This document shows, one piece after another, positions 61,301-64,000 of a stretch of 64,000 bases of DNA. This stretch comes from Chamaelirium japonicum. Taxonomy: Eukaryota; Streptophyta; Magnoliopsida; Liliales; Melanthiaceae. The stretch covers positions 16,476,396 to 16,540,395 of the forward strand of contig OX393549.1 in the NCBI GenBank assembly GCA_947650365.1, read 5' to 3'. Under the pieces are notes generated by a model that worked only from the letters and a program-made list of their open reading frames with translations, was not told where the DNA came from and did no database searches. The position numbers and the translations under genes are program-made. How positions within the stretch are numbered: position 1 is the stretch's first letter; every line of letters starts with the position of its first letter.

Positions 61301-64000
61301 GGGCAGGTAGCTTAGTGTCAGATAGAGTTGAAGATTATTGGATTCTTTAAGGTGTCTAATCATGGCCATTTCGATTTTGACAAGGATATGTGGAAGGGAT
61401 GCCCGGGCTTTAAGGCATAGCTGAATGCCCTAGGGATTGTCTTCCCTTTCTCCTGCGAGTTCCTCGATACTCAGGGCCATTGGTTTAAAAACACTGGATA
61501 AAGTCGCACGACTCTTAAGCCCCCATGCGGAGATTGAATAGTGCGTCCACCCCTCTGGGCTACCCACAATTGCAACCGTACTGGTTCAAGAAGAACTCGA
61601 CCAGTACAATGAAGGTGTTGATGCAACCCGTGGGCAACCAGGTGTACCATTCTAGGGTCGGTCCGGCCAAGCTCAGCTAGATCATTCAGTATAACTCTTC
61701 GGAGGAGTCATGGGGTGCCATGAGTCCCCTGTATGGTTGTATCCCACCAGGTGGAGATACTGGTCACCGCTCCCATCAAAGCGTGGGAGGCATAGATCCT
61801 TCCAATCATTCAGGAACTGGGTGACCAGTATCCAATCCGACAAGCTGCTTCAGGTCATACCCTTGATAGCTTGTCACGTGATTCAGTCGACAACTCGACA
61901 AGATGACCCAAGTGTCGCGCAACCAAATCTACTAGGTCATCAAGGGCCATTCCAGGGTTTATCCTGGAGATAGCACTTTTTGGCGCACCAGCAGACGTCC
62001 ACGGGTTTGTAGGTCTTGCACGATGAGTAAGATATCCAATGTAAGGGGTGGCTGAGCTTGCACGCTGGTAGTATGCTCGGGCGTCATGTGGGATCACTCG
62101 ATTCAAACAGGCATCACTCAGGGTGTTCCCTGCGTGCCTAGACATGTCTCGAGTTGCGATTTGAAGACGTCTCCCCTTCAGAATCATCTGGCAAGCCGAG
62201 GCGGTCTCGCACGTCTCCCTGTGGTGGGGGAGCCCTAACCCATGAGAGACGCTCTCCTATGGGCGTCTAGACCTCGTCTGGGGCCTCTGGGCTACGTTTC
62301 CCTCACTCAGGGCCTCGGTCTATGGCGGGACGACTTCAGGGGAGTCGTGCTCGATAGTTTGAACCCTTGCGAGCCCCTCGTTCTACGAGCAAGGTCTGTT
62401 TCCCTGTTCCGAAGGTTCCTGGTCAGTTCGCTCTAGAGTGTGATCATGCCTCCGGTTCAGACGGACCTGGGACCTCCCGGTGCGGGAGATCTCGATCGCC
62501 CGTGAACCTGGGCTTCACGGATCCGAGAATTATCGATGCGGAGCTTCTCGGTTTTTGCATAGAGTGCCTCCACTCTGTTGATAAGGCAATCCTGGTTCAC
62601 TTGGATGTCTAAGAGCGTCCGCTGCAAGGTGGGGGTGCAGAAGCACCCTCCCTTACGGGGGTAATTTCCTAAACGGATCAACACTCTCCACTCGAGGATA
62701 TGCCTCGAGTTGTGAGACCATTTCCCTTGGCGGTTGTAGACTTCTGCCTCCCCAGCCATCCTTTTTGTTGGGAAGGAGGGATGATCTTGTAGATGAGGAA
62801 CCATGATCTTCTTACGACCACGCGATCGTGGGTTTTGGTCCCTAAAGATCGCGTTAAAGAAATTCGGGTGTTTTTTGGTGCACTCACACACCCCAACACG
62901 ACACGTGCTCTTCTCCTGGCTTCGGCACCTAGACCTACAAGGCTACAAATAAGATTGAAGCTCTCTTAGAGCCAAATCCCTCCAATGCTCAAGTCAGAAG
63001 ATCTCCGACGTTGGAGACAGGAGCACTAGTGCACAATGAATTCTCTATTGTGGAAATCAGTCGTGCTAATAGAAAATTGCATACAAAATGATTTGTACCA
63101 TGTTACCTACCATGCTGGTCTATGTATAGTGCGCTCGTGGGGGTCTTGGGCAGTCATGGCGAATACAGTTCTCGTAATCCCTGAGATTACGTTGATGATC
63201 ATAGGTATCTCATGCCTCGGTATCCTAGCCTTGGACGCTCATCACTTTCACTGTCTAACTGTATTCCTCGATCACAGCGAATATGGCATGGTAATCCCTG
63301 AAATTACGCTGGAGACTACCCACCTTGTGGTTCCCTCGGCTTGCCCTTTTATCCCTTGCTGAATCGGGTGATACGTATCCCACCCATTCGGGGGTGATTG
63401 TGTTTGCCGAGTTTGGAGGGCGAGACCTCAATCGTGACACCTGGAGATTCTTTTCCCACGTACACCATATGTGAATGAATCCACCAATGGTACATGTCAC
63501 CTCGAGCCCTTAAACCCGTTTCGGCTATGAGTGTTCACAGGATAATACTCGAGTACTTACGCGGACCATGCTCTTCCCCGAATTCATGTGTGGTCCAGCC
63601 CAACCTATGGTAGCTCGAATCAATCAGGGTTAGCAGGGGGAGCCTTAGGTCCGGGCCCACGAGCGTTGTTCAAGTTTGGACCAAGATTTCATGGTCCTTG
63701 ATGAGCAAGGACCAGTGTCCTGGTGGGTGCTTGCTTGGGCCGCCTAATGCCACATGTTGCGCCTTGATTGGTGGGCAGAAACACCCACCTATAATAGGTT
63801 CACAGCCACCAAAACTAGCCCATAAGTATTCCGAAATCTGTGTGCTGGTTTCGGCCAAAATTCCCGATGTATCTGAAATGCCGACATCTCATAAAAAATG
63901 CAACGAAACCAGTCCACAAGTTTAAAAAGAACTCGGTTTTAGTGTTCTCATCAGCTTTCAGGCAAAACTTTACCAAAATTAACTAAAATTCACTCGAAAT
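61301..64000. other. Unclassified, possibly gypsy-type debris
   Basis: There is no supported gene. The minus strand of 62457-62891 is open for 144 codons with an Arg/Lys-rich protein ending in RSRSPAP, which could be the start of a gypsy gag. It lacks any motif I can name. Confidence 0.25.

Overview
This is plant nuclear DNA, almost certainly from an angiosperm with a TE-rich genome. The evidence is Ty1/copia and Athila/Tat-type gypsy elements, plant L1 LINEs, a Cassandra TRIM with its 5S rRNA-derived LTR, other TRIMs, many hAT-like and foldback elements, and ten intron-separated exons of a plant MLO gene. I cannot name the species.

The one cellular gene I can support is an MLO-family membrane-protein gene on the minus strand. 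Ten consecutive exons lie at 50677-50793, 50542-50593, 35793-35899, 31909-31983, 18435-18520, 8355-8404, 8186-8226, 7927-8094, 7808-7843 and 5587-5654. All have GT..AG borders, compatible phases and no stop, and together give 800 coding bases. They cover the middle of the protein, from the [11 protein letters not shown] segment to the WEIKGASCF segment. The first exons (beyond 50.8 kb) and the C-terminal exons with the calmodulin-binding region (below 5.6 kb) were not found. Four introns are very large (about 14.6, 13.4, 10.0 and 3.8 kb) and filled with transposons, so nearly the whole window is one TE-packed gene.

Layout, left to right. 1-5.6 kb: LTR-like remnants, a copia LTR end, two small inverted-repeat elements, a palindromic foldback element carrying a hAT-like insertion, and a triple-LTR TRIM. 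5.6-8.4 kb: six MLO exons and a TRIM solo LTR. 9.1-17.5 kb: an Athila/Tat-like 3' end whose LTR is split by a nearly complete copia element (11474-16804). 18.4 kb: exon. 19-21.6 kb: a SINE and the 5' end of a second copia. 23.7-29.2 kb: a decayed L1 LINE interrupted by Cassandra, another TRIM and an LTR-like block. 29.4-30.5 kb: a hAT-like element with a perfect 8-bp target duplication. 31.9 and 35.8 kb: exons on either side of a young L1 insertion. 36-50.5 kb: a MITE, a GC-rich tandem array, a decayed minus-strand copia with a second copy of the hAT-like family, and gypsy-like debris. 50.5-50.8 kb: two exons. 51-64 kb: unclassified repeats, three more hAT-like elements and a segmental duplication.

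The most unusual signal is in the TRIM LTRs. Both non-Cassandra TRIM groups (six LTRs) carry the plant snRNA-type upstream sequence element GTCCCACATCG exactly 25 bp before a TATA-like box. Cassandra carries a 5S-type pol III promoter. All the TRIMs here thus look driven by small-RNA-gene promoter modules. All coordinates were read by eye. No alignment or database search was run.
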